From Oceaniferula marina (lineage in GTDB: Bacteria; Verrucomicrobiota; Verrucomicrobiia; Verrucomicrobiales; Akkermansiaceae): DNA of 45,421 bases. Position 1 is the stretch's first letter. Each line of letters opens with the position of its first letter. The notes beneath the pieces are model-generated. The model was given only the letters and a program-made list of their open reading frames with translations, was not told the DNA's origin and made no database searches. Positions 7,963-16,536 of the stretch are shown here, one piece after another. The stretch lies in assembly GCF_013391475.1 (NCBI RefSeq), contig NZ_JACBAZ010000016.1, positions 1 to 45,421 of the forward strand, given 5' to 3'. Made by a program: the position numbers and the translations under genes.

Positions 7963-8020
7963 TCTGGCCAAAGGTTCTGGCCAAAGGTTCTGGCCAAAGG
8001 TTCTGGCCAAAGGTTCTGGC
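7963..8020. repeat. 13-bp tandem repeat, 4.5 copies
   Basis: The unit TCTGGCCAAAGGT starts at 7963, 7976, 7989 and 8002, with a six-base partial copy at 8015-8020. The copies are identical. The unit contains the palindrome TGGCCA. Its length is not a multiple of three and it lies between genes, so it is non-coding. It sits between the stop of the YchJ-like gene and the start of the ECF sigma gene, both on the minus strand, and so within the likely sigma promoter region. Confidence 0.95.
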
Positions 8021-8027
8021 TCGGTAG

Positions 8028-8049
8028 GGAGGATTGGCCTCAATCCTCC
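8028..8049 (-). terminator. Hairpin after YchJ-like gene
   Basis: A perfect 9-bp stem (GGAGGATTG at 8028-8036 and its complement at 8041-8049) encloses a 4-base loop. It starts nine bases beyond the stop of the minus-strand gene that ends at 8058, the usual place for a terminator. There is no T-run after the stem on either strand, so it may act as a 3' end stabiliser or a factor-dependent stop rather than a classic intrinsic terminator. Confidence 0.45.
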
Positions 8050-8057
8050 ACGATGGT

Positions 8058-8555
8058 CTAGCTGTCCCCGAGTGCCACGCCGTCCAGATATTTCCAGGCA
8101 CCTTTATAGCGACGGAAGCGCGAGCGTTCGTGTAATTCGTGAGGTTCCCCCTGGACAAAGCACTTGGCAATAAACTCGACCTTTCCCACCTTGTCTTTCG
8201 TTCCCCCTTTCGAAGTATCCACAATGGTCAGGAATTGCCAACTGATGTTATGCACCGATTTCGCCAGTTCCTTTTTCAACCCAGGCTCCCGGCTGTCAGG
8301 GTGGGTGGTCTCCACCAAATAATCCACCAAACGGAAAAAATAGGCACTGTAGCGTGAACGCATCAGCTCCTCGGCAGTCCGGGCCTTCGCCTTGCCGTGA
8401 TGCAGCGGCATACAACAAATATAATAGCTGTTGCCACTTTTACACGGACACAGCGACTCCGACCGCGTCTTCGGGGCATCATCGTTTTCAATCTCGCGCT
8501 GGTCGATATCAGCATCCGGAACATCTTCGGGCTTGTCAGCTGCAAATTCACTCAT
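8058..8555 (-). CDS. YchJ-family protein with SEC-C metal-binding motif
   Basis: This 165-aa protein matches the UPF0225/YchJ family. It has a SEC-C-type zinc motif CPCKSGNSYYICC (about residues 36-48), then PLHHGKAKARTAEELMRSRYSAY and a compact NTF2-like domain ending in RFRRYKGAWKYLDG. YchJ family members are small cytoplasmic proteins of unclear role, and the SEC-C motif resembles the zinc tail of SecA. The first ~30 residues are acidic and variable. The gene stands alone. Downstream are a hairpin and a 13-bp tandem array, and the upstream neighbour is divergent. The start ATG at 8555 is the only good one. Confidence 0.85.
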   Translation of the reverse strand: MSEFAADKPEDVPDADIDQREIENDDAPKTRSESLCPCKSGNSYYICCMPLHHGKAKARTAEELMRSRYSAYFFRLVDYLVETTHPDSREPGLKKELAKSVHNISWQFLTIVDTSKGGTKDKVGKVEFIAKCFVQGEPHELHERSRFRRYKGAWKYLDGVALGDS

Positions 8556-8747
8556 GCCCAGACGCTAGGCCGACAATGATTTGATTCCAATGAAAATCGC
8601 CACACTTGCTTCCTCCGTAAATAGCTCGCTTCAAAATACCGTCCTTGTGCCAATACCTGATCCCATCCTCCGAGATTGGCCGATGGTGGGCAGGACATGC
8701 CATATTCACCTTTACCAGCTAACAACAAACCCACACGTTCGGTCCGT

Positions 8748-9482
8748 ATGAAACGGATATTCCTCACGATGCTGAGTTTGCTTTCTTGTCTGGCCCTCAG
8801 CCCGTCAACAGCAGCGCGCACCTTCACCAATACCGAGGGAAAAACCATCAATGCGGAACTCATCGACGTAGCTGAGGACTCGGTCACTTTGAAACTGAGC
8901 AACGGTAAAAAAGCCAAGGTGCCACTCTCCTCACTTTCCGAAGCCGATCAGGAATTTGCCAAATCCTGGCAGGAAAAAAATAAAAACAAGATTTCGGAAA
9001 GTGACGTCAAGCTCACCATCACCAAGGAGTTCGAATGGATCAAACGGCCTAAAACCGAAAGATCGGAACGCAGCAAAAAGAAATCCAGCGAAACCGAAAC
9101 CTATTTCACCTGCCATATCAGCAACTACTCCAAGAAAACCATCCACGCACTCGAAGCCACTTATACCATCTATCAACGCGTCAGCGAGCGAGGCGAAGGA
9201 GAACCCGTCACCGTCGTCAAAGAAATCAAAAAATCGGTCCCCTTGAAAACCCTCGAAGCCAAAAAAGAAGTCCAACTCGACAGCGAAAAGGTCAGATGTG
9301 TCAATATGTTGAATAAACCGGCAGAGGGACCTGACACCTCCAAGCGGGAAACCATCACCGGCTTTGTCATCAAGCTCTCAAGCAATGGCACCACCTTCAT
9401 GACCCGCAGCCACCCCGAAAACTTCCTCAAAAAGCTGGAGGAAGAGGAGGAAAGGCTTGAAAGGGAAAAAGACCGGGAGTGA
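8748..9482 (+). CDS. Secreted SHD1-domain protein
   Basis: This 244-aa protein has a signal peptide (residues 1 to about 23, FLTMLSLLSCLALSPSTAA) followed directly by an SLA1 homology domain 1-like (SHD1) unit. That unit is recognisable from RTFTNTEGKTINAELIDVAE, then SVTLKLSNGKKAKVPLSSLS and EADQEFAKSW. Such domains are frequent in secreted proteins of Planctomycetota and Verrucomicrobiota. The remainder (about residues 90-230) looks like a beta-sandwich similar to FxLYD-type folds, with a charged coiled tail (KKLEEEEERLEREK). A longer frame from 8676 exists, but the ATG at 8748 places the signal peptide correctly. It converges with tex across 46 bp. Its function is unknown. Confidence 0.75.
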   Translation: MKRIFLTMLSLLSCLALSPSTAARTFTNTEGKTINAELIDVAEDSVTLKLSNGKKAKVPLSSLSEADQEFAKSWQEKNKNKISESDVKLTITKEFEWIKRPKTERSERSKKKSSETETYFTCHISNYSKKTIHALEATYTIYQRVSERGEGEPVTVVKEIKKSVPLKTLEAKKEVQLDSEKVRCVNMLNKPAEGPDTSKRETITGFVIKLSSNGTTFMTRSHPENFLKKLEEEEERLEREKDRE

Positions 9483-9528
9483 TAGCTTCTCTTTGCGTAT
9501 CCGGGCGGCGATGGCAGCAGCATTTCTG

Positions 9529-11886
9529 CTACTTGCCATTCTTCAGCGCCTGATCGAACCAGTTGCCGCCAAAGGAATCGTTGTGATTGCGGCCGCCACC
9601 GTTCTGGCGTCGCGGCCCACCACCACCATTTCCTCCGCGTCCACCGTTTCCGCCACGCGGGCCACGGCCTCCGTTGGAGTCACGGCGTGCCCCTTGACTT
9701 GCAGGCTCCGGGTTGCTGCGCATCGAAAGTGAAATCCGGTTCCGATTCAAATCCACCTCCATCACGGTAACCTGCACCTTCTGGCCCACCTTGACCACGT
9801 CCGCAGGATCGGAGACATACTGGTCGGCGAGTTGGGAAATATGCACCAAGCCATCCTGATGCACCCCGACGTCCACAAAGGCTCCGAAGTTGGTGACATT
9901 GGTCACGATACCCGGGAGCTTGATCCCCTGGGTTAGATCAGAAGGCTTGTTCACCCCCTCGGCAAAGGTAAAGAGCTCGAATTGCTTCCGCGGATCCCGC
10001 CCCGGCTTGGCCAACTCAGCGACGATGTCCTTGAGGGTTGGCAAACCAACTTCCTCACTGACGTATTGTTGCAGGTTGATGCGTTTGCGGGCCTCGGCAT
10101 CACGGATCAGAGTCGGCACATCCACACCAAGGTCGGAGGCCATTTGCTCTACCAGCGCATAACGCTCGGGGTGCACCGCCGAGGAATCCAAGGGATGCTC
10201 TCCACCACGAATACGAAGGAATCCAGCAGCTTGTTCAAAGGCAACGGCACCGAGTCGTGGCACCTTTTTCAATTCGGCTCGGGTTTTAAACGGCCCGTTT
10301 TCCGTGCGGTAGGCAACGATATTCGATGCGATACCGGTATTCAGTCCGGCAACATAACCGAGCAACTGGCGGGAGGCGGTATTTACCTCCACACCCACGC
10401 CGTTCACACAACTCACCACAGTATCATCGAGGCCATTCTTCAGCAGGTTTTGGTCAACGTCATGTTGGTACTGGCCCACCCCGATGCTTTTCGGATCGAG
10501 CTTCACAAGCTCTGCCAAAGGATCCATCAATCGACGACCAATCGAGACCGCACCACGCACGGTGATGTCCTTGTCCGGAAACTCCTCACGAGCCACTTCA
10601 CTGGCCGAATAAATCGAAGCTCCAGATTCATTGACCACGACAATCGCCACTGACTTCGGTAGTCCGGCGGCCCGAACCACGGCTTCGGTTTCGCGCGAGG
10701 CCGTACCGTTACCGATGGCAACCGCTTCGATTTGGTATTTCTCTACGATTTTTTGCAGAATCGAGGTCGCCTCCATGGCCTGCGTATGACTGGTCGTAAA
10801 ATGCAGGACGGTATCGGCGAGTAAATTCCCCTGGGCATCAAGTACCACGGTCTTACAACCGGTGCGGAAAGCGGGGTCGATTGCCACCATCGGCCGCTGA
10901 CCGAGTGGTGATGCCAGCAACAACTCGCGCAGGTTCTCAGCAAACACCCGGACCGCCTCGGCATCAGCCTCTTTTTTCGCTTTCATCCGGCATTCGGTTT
11001 CGAGCGAAAGGCTCAGCAAGCGCTTATAAGTATCGATGATCGCAAGATCAAGCTGCTCGGCACAGGGGCCGGTTCCTGACGCCCCGAAACGTCCACGGAT
11101 CATATCGACTGCCCGCTCCTCGTCCGCCTGAATCCGCATAAACAAAAAACCTTCCTTCTCACCACGACGCATCGCCAGCATCCGGTGGGATGGCACGCTG
11201 TCGAAGGGCTCACTCCATTCAAAGTAATCTTTGAACTTCTGGGCATCCGGCTCGTTTTCCTTGCCATACATGATTTTTGAGCTCACCACACCATCGCGCT
11301 CGATCAGTTCACGCAGTTCGGTCCGGCAATCGGCATCGTCGCTGAATCGCTCAGCCAGAATATCACGCGCACCAGCCAAGGCATCCACTCCGAGCGGCAC
11401 GGCCTTGTCCTTGTCCTCATTTTTAATCACATACTGCTCCGCCTCGGCAGTGGGGTCGGCTGAAGCATTCTCACGGTTCTCCCAGATGTAATCGGCCAGC
11501 GGCTCAAGCCCCCGCTCCTTGGCCATGGTGGCACGGGTTCGGCGCTTCGGGCGGAAGGGAGCAAACACGTCCTCGAGTCGGGTCATGGTCTCAGCCGCCA
11601 GCACCTTCTTTTTCAGATCGGGGGTCAGCAACTTACGCTCGTCGAGGCTTTTGACAATGGCTTCACGACGCTTTTCGAGATCGGCGAGCTGGGTCAGACG
11701 GTCACGCACATTCATGATCTGCACTTCATCCATACCACCGGTCGCCTCTTTCCGGTACCGGGCGATAAAAGGAACCGTAGCTCCTTCGGCAAACATCTTG
11801 GCAGTGGCTGATACCTGAGCGGGATTCAGGGATAGCTCGGAAGAAATACGGGAAACAAAAACGTGTGAGGAATCAATGCTGCTCAT
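9529..11886 (-). CDS. tex: Tex-family S1 RNA-binding transcription accessory protein
   Basis: This 785-aa protein has the full-length Tex architecture. It starts with helical HTH-like N-terminal domains with the signature ATVPFIARYRKEATGGMDE (about residues 33-52). Next come a YqgF-like RNase H fold (MVAIDPAFRTGCKTVVLDAQ), then tandem helix-hairpin-helix motifs after the conserved IGVGQYQHDVDQNLL. A C-terminal S1 domain (GIVTNVTNFGAFVDVGVHQD) ends it. Tex binds nucleic acid and acts in transcription and RNA metabolism in many bacteria; E. coli Tex (YhgF) is about 773 aa. The last ~45 residues form an extra arginine- and glycine-rich tail, as in RNA-binding RGG segments. It is monocistronic and convergent with the SHD1 gene. 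Confidence 0.96.
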   Translation of the reverse strand: MSSIDSSHVFVSRISSELSLNPAQVSATAKMFAEGATVPFIARYRKEATGGMDEVQIMNVRDRLTQLADLEKRREAIVKSLDERKLLTPDLKKKVLAAETMTRLEDVFAPFRPKRRTRATMAKERGLEPLADYIWENRENASADPTAEAEQYVIKNEDKDKAVPLGVDALAGARDILAERFSDDADCRTELRELIERDGVVSSKIMYGKENEPDAQKFKDYFEWSEPFDSVPSHRMLAMRRGEKEGFLFMRIQADEERAVDMIRGRFGASGTGPCAEQLDLAIIDTYKRLLSLSLETECRMKAKKEADAEAVRVFAENLRELLLASPLGQRPMVAIDPAFRTGCKTVVLDAQGNLLADTVLHFTTSHTQAMEATSILQKIVEKYQIEAVAIGNGTASRETEAVVRAAGLPKSVAIVVVNESGASIYSASEVAREEFPDKDITVRGAVSIGRRLMDPLAELVKLDPKSIGVGQYQHDVDQNLLKNGLDDTVVSCVNGVGVEVNTASRQLLGYVAGLNTGIASNIVAYRTENGPFKTRAELKKVPRLGAVAFEQAAGFLRIRGGEHPLDSSAVHPERYALVEQMASDLGVDVPTLIRDAEARKRINLQQYVSEEVGLPTLKDIVAELAKPGRDPRKQFELFTFAEGVNKPSDLTQGIKLPGIVTNVTNFGAFVDVGVHQDGLVHISQLADQYVSDPADVVKVGQKVQVTVMEVDLNRNRISLSMRSNPEPASQGARRDSNGGRGPRGGNGGRGGNGGGGPRRQNGGGRNHNDSFGGNWFDQALKNGK

Positions 11887-12102
11887 GAGCCGCGCAGTGT
11901 GCCTATTTCCAGCCTCGTGAAAAGCGAAAATACCGGGGAAATGAGGTAAGCTGAAATCAGGCAGACAGGGCGAATCTGATCTGCTGATGAGTCCTCAATT
12001 TTTAACCTCAAAAAATGACCGATCACACAAAAGCTCCTCGCATAGAGGCATGCCTTGAGGTGTCGCCAAGAGTAGCGAACCGGCCTGCCGTTTGATTTGA
12101 GG

Positions 12103-12939
12103 CTATTTTCGCTGACGACGAAATAAGACCATACCACCGAGTGCCAGAAGGCTCACCGTTGTGGGTTCGGGGATGGTGGCTGCAGCATATTGTGCTGCAA
12201 TTTCGCTGGGTGAGAGCGTGCGATTCCAAATCGCTATTTCATCGGCAGATCCAATCAAATAGCGGGTGCCTGATAACTCTTTGCCAAAGCGGGCAGCGTC
12301 ATCAATGGTAATGCTGTCCCAAGATCCGCTGGAGGTGCCGCCGACGTCCACACCATCGACATAGAGCTCAACCACGCCGTCGCTCGAGCCTGTGTTCCGG
12401 TTCCAGGTGACGGCCAAATGGTGCCAAGCATCGGCAGAAAATGAACCCGTCGCAGCCTCAACTTGTTGGTTGTCTATTTTGATGCCAAAACTTCCGTTCC
12501 CTCGCAGAAAGGTGCCGATCATCCCATCGCCGGAACCGGTGAATGAACCACTGCCGCCAGTGGTCCGCCCCATCATTCCCGTTGCGGTTCCCAATGAAGA
12601 ACTGACGCGAATCCAGTAACTGACCGAACCGCTGTCGCTGTTCCAACCGGTGACAACGTCAGTGAGAGTGTCTGCAGGCTGTCCCCCAAAATTTGCCCAG
12701 GTATTGCCAGCATCAAATCCGGCGAATGTGGTCGAGTTGAGTACGGGAGCGGGGCTTGACTGATTATAGTCAACGCCGTTTGGGGTTAGGCTATCTCCCT
12801 TTTCACCGATCAGGGTATCGAGCCGATAATACTCCATCGGATTTTGACCGCTGATGACCGAGGCATAAGAAGCCGCCTGGGCCACGGGTGGGAGTGCGAT
12901 CGTGAGGAAGCAAAGCAGAAGTTGGCCATTTGTTTTCAT
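12103..12939 (-). CDS. LamG-domain PEP-CTERM protein
   Basis: This 278-aa exported protein carries a signal peptide (about residues 1-23) and a LamG/concanavalin-like jelly-roll domain. Visible elements are GSVSYWIRVSSS, WHHLAVTWNRNTGSSDG and VVELYVDGVDVGG. The C-terminal sorting signal is IPEPTTVSLLALGGMVLF plus RRQRK. PEP-CTERM tails are recognised by exosortase, which anchors or releases proteins in exopolysaccharide-producing Gram-negative bacteria; no exosortase is in this window. The protein probably binds carbohydrate at the cell surface. It is a single gene with no close operon partner. About 120 bp on its upstream side (12940-13059) contain no gene and presumably its promoter. Confidence 0.87.
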   Translation of the reverse strand: MKTNGQLLLCFLTIALPPVAQAASYASVISGQNPMEYYRLDTLIGEKGDSLTPNGVDYNQSSPAPVLNSTTFAGFDAGNTWANFGGQPADTLTDVVTGWNSDSGSVSYWIRVSSSLGTATGMMGRTTGGSGSFTGSGDGMIGTFLRGNGSFGIKIDNQQVEAATGSFSADAWHHLAVTWNRNTGSSDGVVELYVDGVDVGGTSSGSWDSITIDDAARFGKELSGTRYLIGSADEIAIWNRTLSPSEIAAQYAAATIPEPTTVSLLALGGMVLFRRQRK

Positions 12940-13059
12940 ACGCTACATCTAACATTAAAAAATACCTGAAGAGAGGGGATCTAGCATGTCATATTCCTCA
13001 ACCGAGGCAAGATTATTTTCAGACAGGATTCGGCAGATCATGAGCCGTGCAAGGGGACC

Positions 13060-14934
13060 CTAGATCTCTGACGCATTTTTTTGTCTGGCAATATCCTTGG
13101 CACTGACAATGCCGAGCAAACGATGCCCGTCGAGCACGCTGACCACCGGCACGTGCTGGATTTTTTTCAGCTGCATCAGCTTCTGGGTGACACGTATCGA
13201 GTCCTTCGGATGCACGCGGATTTCCAAGTGTTCCTTCTGCGGCTCAAGCTCCCCGGACAGGGAGTCGCTCAGGAGTTTGCCACTTCCGGCTTCCTGCAAT
13301 TGTCGATGCGTGATCATCCCCTGCAGCAATCCCTCCGCATCCACCACCGGGTAATGACTGTGGCGAAACCCCGATCGGTGGATCGCCTCCAAATTCTCAC
13401 CCGCGGTTTTGCTTAATTGAACGGAAACCACATCGTGACTCATGATCGCAGAGACCGGCAGGTTACGGTAATCCTGCGTCCCCCGGTAAGACGACATCCG
13501 CTTGAGCGAGATGCCATCGTCATGCAGCAAGGCATCGTAAATCGGCATCGGACGCAGTTGGCGGGCAATCGCCCAGGAAAGCACGTTGCCGCCCATCAAG
13601 GGGAGGATCAACGAGTAGTTTCCAGTCATTTCAAAAATAATAATCAACGAAGTAAATGGACAGCGGATCACCGAACCAAACATCGCCCCCATGCCCAATA
13701 ACACACAGCCCCCGATGATTTGTGATTCATCCACCCCGCCGAGCATCGGCCAGAAACGACTCAGTTCGACCAACAACACGCCGGCCACCCCGCCCAGCAT
13801 CCCCCCAATAAACAAGGTCGGAGAAAATAAGCCTCCACTACCACCGCTGGCGTAGTTCACCACCACAGCGATGATCTTGAAGGTCAGTAAGGTCACCAAT
13901 ATTCCAACCACCAGTTGATTCTCAAAGGCCGCTTCCAAAGAATCATAACCAATGCTGAACACCCCATTCTGGGCACTTCCCATGGCTCCGGTCAGCGACC
14001 AGGTTAGCAAACCAAACACCCCACACAGCAAGCCACCCAATGCCGGCGCGTACCAAGAGCGTAGCCAGGTTCTGTTTTTCACCCAACGCCGCAACGAAAG
14101 CACCGACCCGACAAAAAGATGCCCCAGACACCCCGCCACCAACCCCAAGGGCAAAGCCACCAACATCCAACCCGCGGTATCGTAGTGCCTCGACAAGTGA
14201 TGGGCAATCACCGGCTCTTCTCCAAGCAAGGTCCTCGACACTACCGAGGCAATCACCACCGCCACGATGATTCCACCTATCGCCTTGGTCGAAAAGTTAT
14301 CCAACAACTCTTCAAATACGAAGGTAATCGCAGACAGTGGTGCGTTGAATGCCGCACCAATCCCGGCAGCCATGCCCACCGGAATCATCGCCCTAATCCG
14401 CTCAGGGTCCTTGAAAAAAAATCGACCCAGGCGCGAAGCAATTGCGGAAGAGGCATGCACAATCGGGCCCTCCCGCCCGAGAGCATTACCCAAACCAACA
14501 TAAACCGTGCCCAACACCACCCGCCACAAACCCGTGGTCGCCGGAATAAACCCACCCCGGTTGTAATACGCATCCTTGGTCTGCGGGATGCCACTGCCCA
14601 CCGCTCCTGGGACCACAAAGCGAATCGCCAAACCACAAATCAAGCCACCCATCGCCGGCGCGGCCAACATGATGGCCACAAATTTCCAGGTCTCCACCTG
14701 CCCGGTAGCCGCAGTCCACACCGCATGAAAGGTATGCTCAATTCCAAGGTGAAACACAACGGCCATCAAGCCACAAAGCAAACCACAAAACACACAGGCG
14801 ACCAGGAAGCGTTCCCGGTCGTTAAACCGGCGACGCATCCAATCAGACCAACGGTGACGGCGGCGAGTCATGAGTGCGCTGGTTTCATAGTCGCTGGCGC
14901 AAAAAGGTCGAGTCATGATTGCAGCTCTACCCAT
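13060..14934 (-). CDS. ClC-family chloride transporter with CBS pair
   Basis: This is a ClC chloride channel/antiporter of 624 aa from the chosen start. The selectivity-filter motifs are present: GSGIPQ, GREGPIVH (with the gating glutamate) and the GIGAAFNAPLSAITFVFEE helix. The EE pair at the end of that helix corresponds to the proton-path glutamate of E. coli ClcA, so the protein is more likely a proton/chloride exchanger than a channel (inference from the family). About ten hydrophobic helices precede two CBS domains (about residues 485-540 and 555-615; ISAIMSHDVVSVQL and HVPVVSVLDGHRLLGIVSA), which usually sense nucleotides. The frame opens up to 15135, but that part overlaps the divergent gene at 14980. 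The ATGs at 14934, 14916 and 14871 are all possible. Confidence 0.92.
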   Translation of the reverse strand: MGRAAIMTRPFCASDYETSALMTRRRHRWSDWMRRRFNDRERFLVACVFCGLLCGLMAVVFHLGIEHTFHAVWTAATGQVETWKFVAIMLAAPAMGGLICGLAIRFVVPGAVGSGIPQTKDAYYNRGGFIPATTGLWRVVLGTVYVGLGNALGREGPIVHASSAIASRLGRFFFKDPERIRAMIPVGMAAGIGAAFNAPLSAITFVFEELLDNFSTKAIGGIIVAVVIASVVSRTLLGEEPVIAHHLSRHYDTAGWMLVALPLGLVAGCLGHLFVGSVLSLRRWVKNRTWLRSWYAPALGGLLCGVFGLLTWSLTGAMGSAQNGVFSIGYDSLEAAFENQLVVGILVTLLTFKIIAVVVNYASGGSGGLFSPTLFIGGMLGGVAGVLLVELSRFWPMLGGVDESQIIGGCVLLGMGAMFGSVIRCPFTSLIIIFEMTGNYSLILPLMGGNVLSWAIARQLRPMPIYDALLHDDGISLKRMSSYRGTQDYRNLPVSAIMSHDVVSVQLSKTAGENLEAIHRSGFRHSHYPVVDAEGLLQGMITHRQLQEAGSGKLLSDSLSGELEPQKEHLEIRVHPKDSIRVTQKLMQLKKIQHVPVVSVLDGHRLLGIVSAKDIARQKNASEI

Positions 14935-14979
14935 ATTTTTAGTTCGCAAATGTGAATGATTCCATGTTAGTTTACACCT

Positions 14980-15426
14980 ATGGATAGCAGAGACCCGTCT
15001 CCCACTGCCGACGCTCCCGAAACTACGGAATTGAGCAACGAGGACAACGGCTTTGAAAACGAACTCTGCATCCACTGCGCCCAGCCCAACGCCCCGCAAG
15101 TGAAGTTCTGTCGCCACTGCAGGGCACCCATCCACCCCCTGTCGGCGATCTGCCCCTACGAAAGGGTTATGGCCACGGGATTCGTCTGGCGGGCTGCCGT
15201 CGAACGACCCAAGCTTTGTGTCCTCGCCGGGGTGTGGCTTTATTTCCTGATCACGATCGCTGGCGGCGTCACCGTTCTCTGGTGGGCCTACCGCTACTGC
15301 GACACCTCGTCGCTGCTCGGGTGGATGGAAATTGGCAGCGTCATCCTCGGCTCCGGCATCATCAGCCTCCTCGGCATCGGTATGCTTGCCCGGGTCACTC
15401 AGGCGTTTTTTACCAAACGGACGTAG
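14980..15426 (+). CDS. Zinc-ribbon two-span membrane protein
   Basis: This 148-aa protein has a cytoplasmic N-terminus with a CIHC (about residues 30-33) and CRHC (about 44-47) pair, which forms a zinc-ribbon. It then has two hydrophobic segments (about residues 84-107, WLYFLITIAGGVTVLWWAY, and about 117-140, IGSVILGSGIISLLGIGML). I recognise no named family. It is divergent from the ClC gene with only about 45 bp between starts, so they may share a control region. The C-terminus (ARVTQAFFTKRT) is short and basic. A role as a small membrane adaptor is possible but not shown. Confidence 0.7.
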   Translation: MDSRDPSPTADAPETTELSNEDNGFENELCIHCAQPNAPQVKFCRHCRAPIHPLSAICPYERVMATGFVWRAAVERPKLCVLAGVWLYFLITIAGGVTVLWWAYRYCDTSSLLGWMEIGSVILGSGIISLLGIGMLARVTQAFFTKRT

Positions 15427-15548
15427 TCATCCAACCTTATCCGTCCGAATCAAGGTTCACACTGGCTGCCTAACATTATTTCTGATAGATGTAAATGCGC
15501 GCCTTTGGATCCTTCCATTGATCGTTCGCATCGCTCACGGTGTTAAGC

Positions 15549-15627
15549 CGCCCTTTCAGGGCTCGTCATTATTGCCACACCCACCCGGGGCGGTGCCCCG
15601 GGCTGGGATAAGACGCCCCTTCAGGGC
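15549..15627. repeat. Left REP cluster
   Basis: Two 14-bp palindromic blocks (15549-15562 and 15614-15627) flank a hairpin with an 8-bp stem CCCGGGGC and loop GGT (15584-15602). The same block-hairpin-block pattern recurs to the right of the transposase at 16381-16461. This cluster lies just before the 7-bp tandem array. Confidence 0.8.
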
Positions 15628-15644
15628 TAACAAAACGGCCTACT

Positions 15645-15794
15645 CACCCGACACCCGACACCCGACACCCGACACCCGACACCCGACACCCGACACCCGA
15701 CACCCGACACCCGACACCCGACACCCGACACCCGACACCCGACACCCGACACCCGACACCCGACACCCGACACCCGACACCCGACACCCGACAC
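15645..15794. repeat. 7-bp minisatellite, about 21 copies
   Basis: The heptamer CACCCGA is repeated head to tail without interruption for about 150 bp. Seven is not a multiple of three, so the array reads through all frames of either strand as a repeating peptide, and the open frames across it are artefacts. It sits between the left REP cluster and a second GC-rich hairpin upstream of the transposase. Copy number is likely to vary between strains. Confidence 0.97.
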
Positions 15795-15857
15795 AACACT
15801 CAACACTCAACATTTCCACACGCTTGCATTGAGCAGCAAAGGTGCGACCTAACGTAG

Positions 15858-15912
15858 CCCAGGGCAACGCCCTGGGACAATCCCGAATCAACCACCCAGC
15901 CCTGAAAGGGCG
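15858..15912. repeat. REP hairpin and 14-bp block before transposase
   Basis: A hairpin with stem CCCAGGGC and loop AAC (15858-15876) is followed by the 14-bp block GCCCTGAAAGGGCG (15899-15912), in the opposite orientation to the other four blocks. The block ends 13 bp before the transposase start codon, so it overlaps the likely promoter or leader of the gene. Confidence 0.75.
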
Positions 15913-15925
15913 AACAAACACCCAC

Positions 15926-16378
15926 ATGCCTCAATCCCTATCCAACATCTATATCCACCTGATTTTTTCAACCAAGTCACGGCACCCATTGATATCCAGA
16001 GACATTGCCCCCGATCTCCACGCCTACATGGCCACGATTCTCAACAAACTCAATGGTCCAGCCATCCTAATCAACTCCATGCCTGATCATATCCACATTC
16101 TCTTCAAACTAAACCGAACGATATCCGTGGCCAAAGCCGTCGAAGAAGTTAAAAAAGGCTCCTCGAAATGGATCAAAACCCAAGGACCTCAATATGAGAA
16201 ATTTGCCTGGCAGGCTGGCTACGGCACCTTTTCCGTCAGTGAATCCCATGCCGGTAAGGTCGCCAACTACATCCGTAACCAAGAGGAACACCACCGCCAC
16301 ACATCCTTCCAGGACGAATACCGAAGTTTTCTGGCAAAGCACAACATGGATTACAACGAACCATATGTTTGGGATTAA
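15926..16378 (+). CDS. IS200-like REP-associated tyrosine transposase
   Basis: This is a 150-aa Y1 transposase of the IS200/IS605 superfamily, TnpA_REP type. Visible are the N-terminal IYIHLIFSTKSRHPLI, the HUH metal motif in MPDHIHILF (about residues 53-61), and the region FAWQAGYGTFSVSES with a tyrosine. The characteristic end VANYIRNQEEHH leads to YRSFLAKHNMDYNEPYVWD. These enzymes cut and join single-stranded DNA at palindromes. The catalytic tyrosine is expected on the helix containing VANYIRNQ. A longer frame begins at 15842, but the ATG at 15926 fits the family length and leaves the REP block outside the gene. The stop is two bases before another 14-bp REP block. The gene appears intact. 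Confidence 0.93.
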   Translation: MPQSLSNIYIHLIFSTKSRHPLISRDIAPDLHAYMATILNKLNGPAILINSMPDHIHILFKLNRTISVAKAVEEVKKGSSKWIKTQGPQYEKFAWQAGYGTFSVSESHAGKVANYIRNQEEHHRHTSFQDEYRSFLAKHNMDYNEPYVWD

Positions 16379-16380
16379 AG

Positions 16381-16461
16381 CGCCCTTTCAGGGCTCTTTA
16401 TACCCCCTCATGCCCCCCCCGGGGTGACGCCCCGGGCTATAATAGCACGCCCTTTCAGGGC
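16381..16461. repeat. Right REP cluster
   Basis: A 14-bp block (16381-16394), a hairpin with 7-bp stem CCCGGGG (16418-16436) and a further 14-bp block (16448-16461) mirror the pattern left of the transposase. The first block begins two bases after the transposase stop codon. Confidence 0.8.
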
Positions 16462-16536
16462 GCGATCTGGCATGTGAGACATCCAGCACGATCTTCCCCT
16501 CCAACAGAAAGGCTGCCATCGCCCCGCGCAGAACAA

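Larger units (their letters stand above)
15549..16461. mobile_element. REP-associated transposase locus (RAYT-like)
   Basis: An IS200-like transposase gene (15926-16378) is bracketed by five copies of a 14-bp palindromic block (CGCCCTTTCAGGGC or its complement, one copy with a T-to-C change) at 15549, 15614, 15899, 16381 and 16448. Three longer GC-rich hairpins lie between them, at 15584-15602, 15858-15876 and 16418-16436. This is the layout of REP sequences around their own transposase. The element boundaries are my choice of the outermost 14-bp blocks; no target duplication was found. Confidence 0.75.

Noticed and set aside
9890-10653. Forward frames of up to 223 codons opposite tex
   Set aside because: They lie wholly antisense to a well-supported Tex gene and show no domain.
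14119-14955. 278-codon forward frame opposite the ClC gene
   Set aside because: It is rich in His, Arg and Pro, as expected for an antisense shadow, and has no signature.
14935-15135. N-terminal extension of the ClC gene to 15135
   Set aside because: It would overlap the divergent zinc-ribbon gene, and the extra residues do not resemble ClC proteins.
15645-15927. Long open frames across the heptamer array on both strands
   Set aside because: They only translate the 7-bp repeat into a repeating peptide and have no signature outside it.
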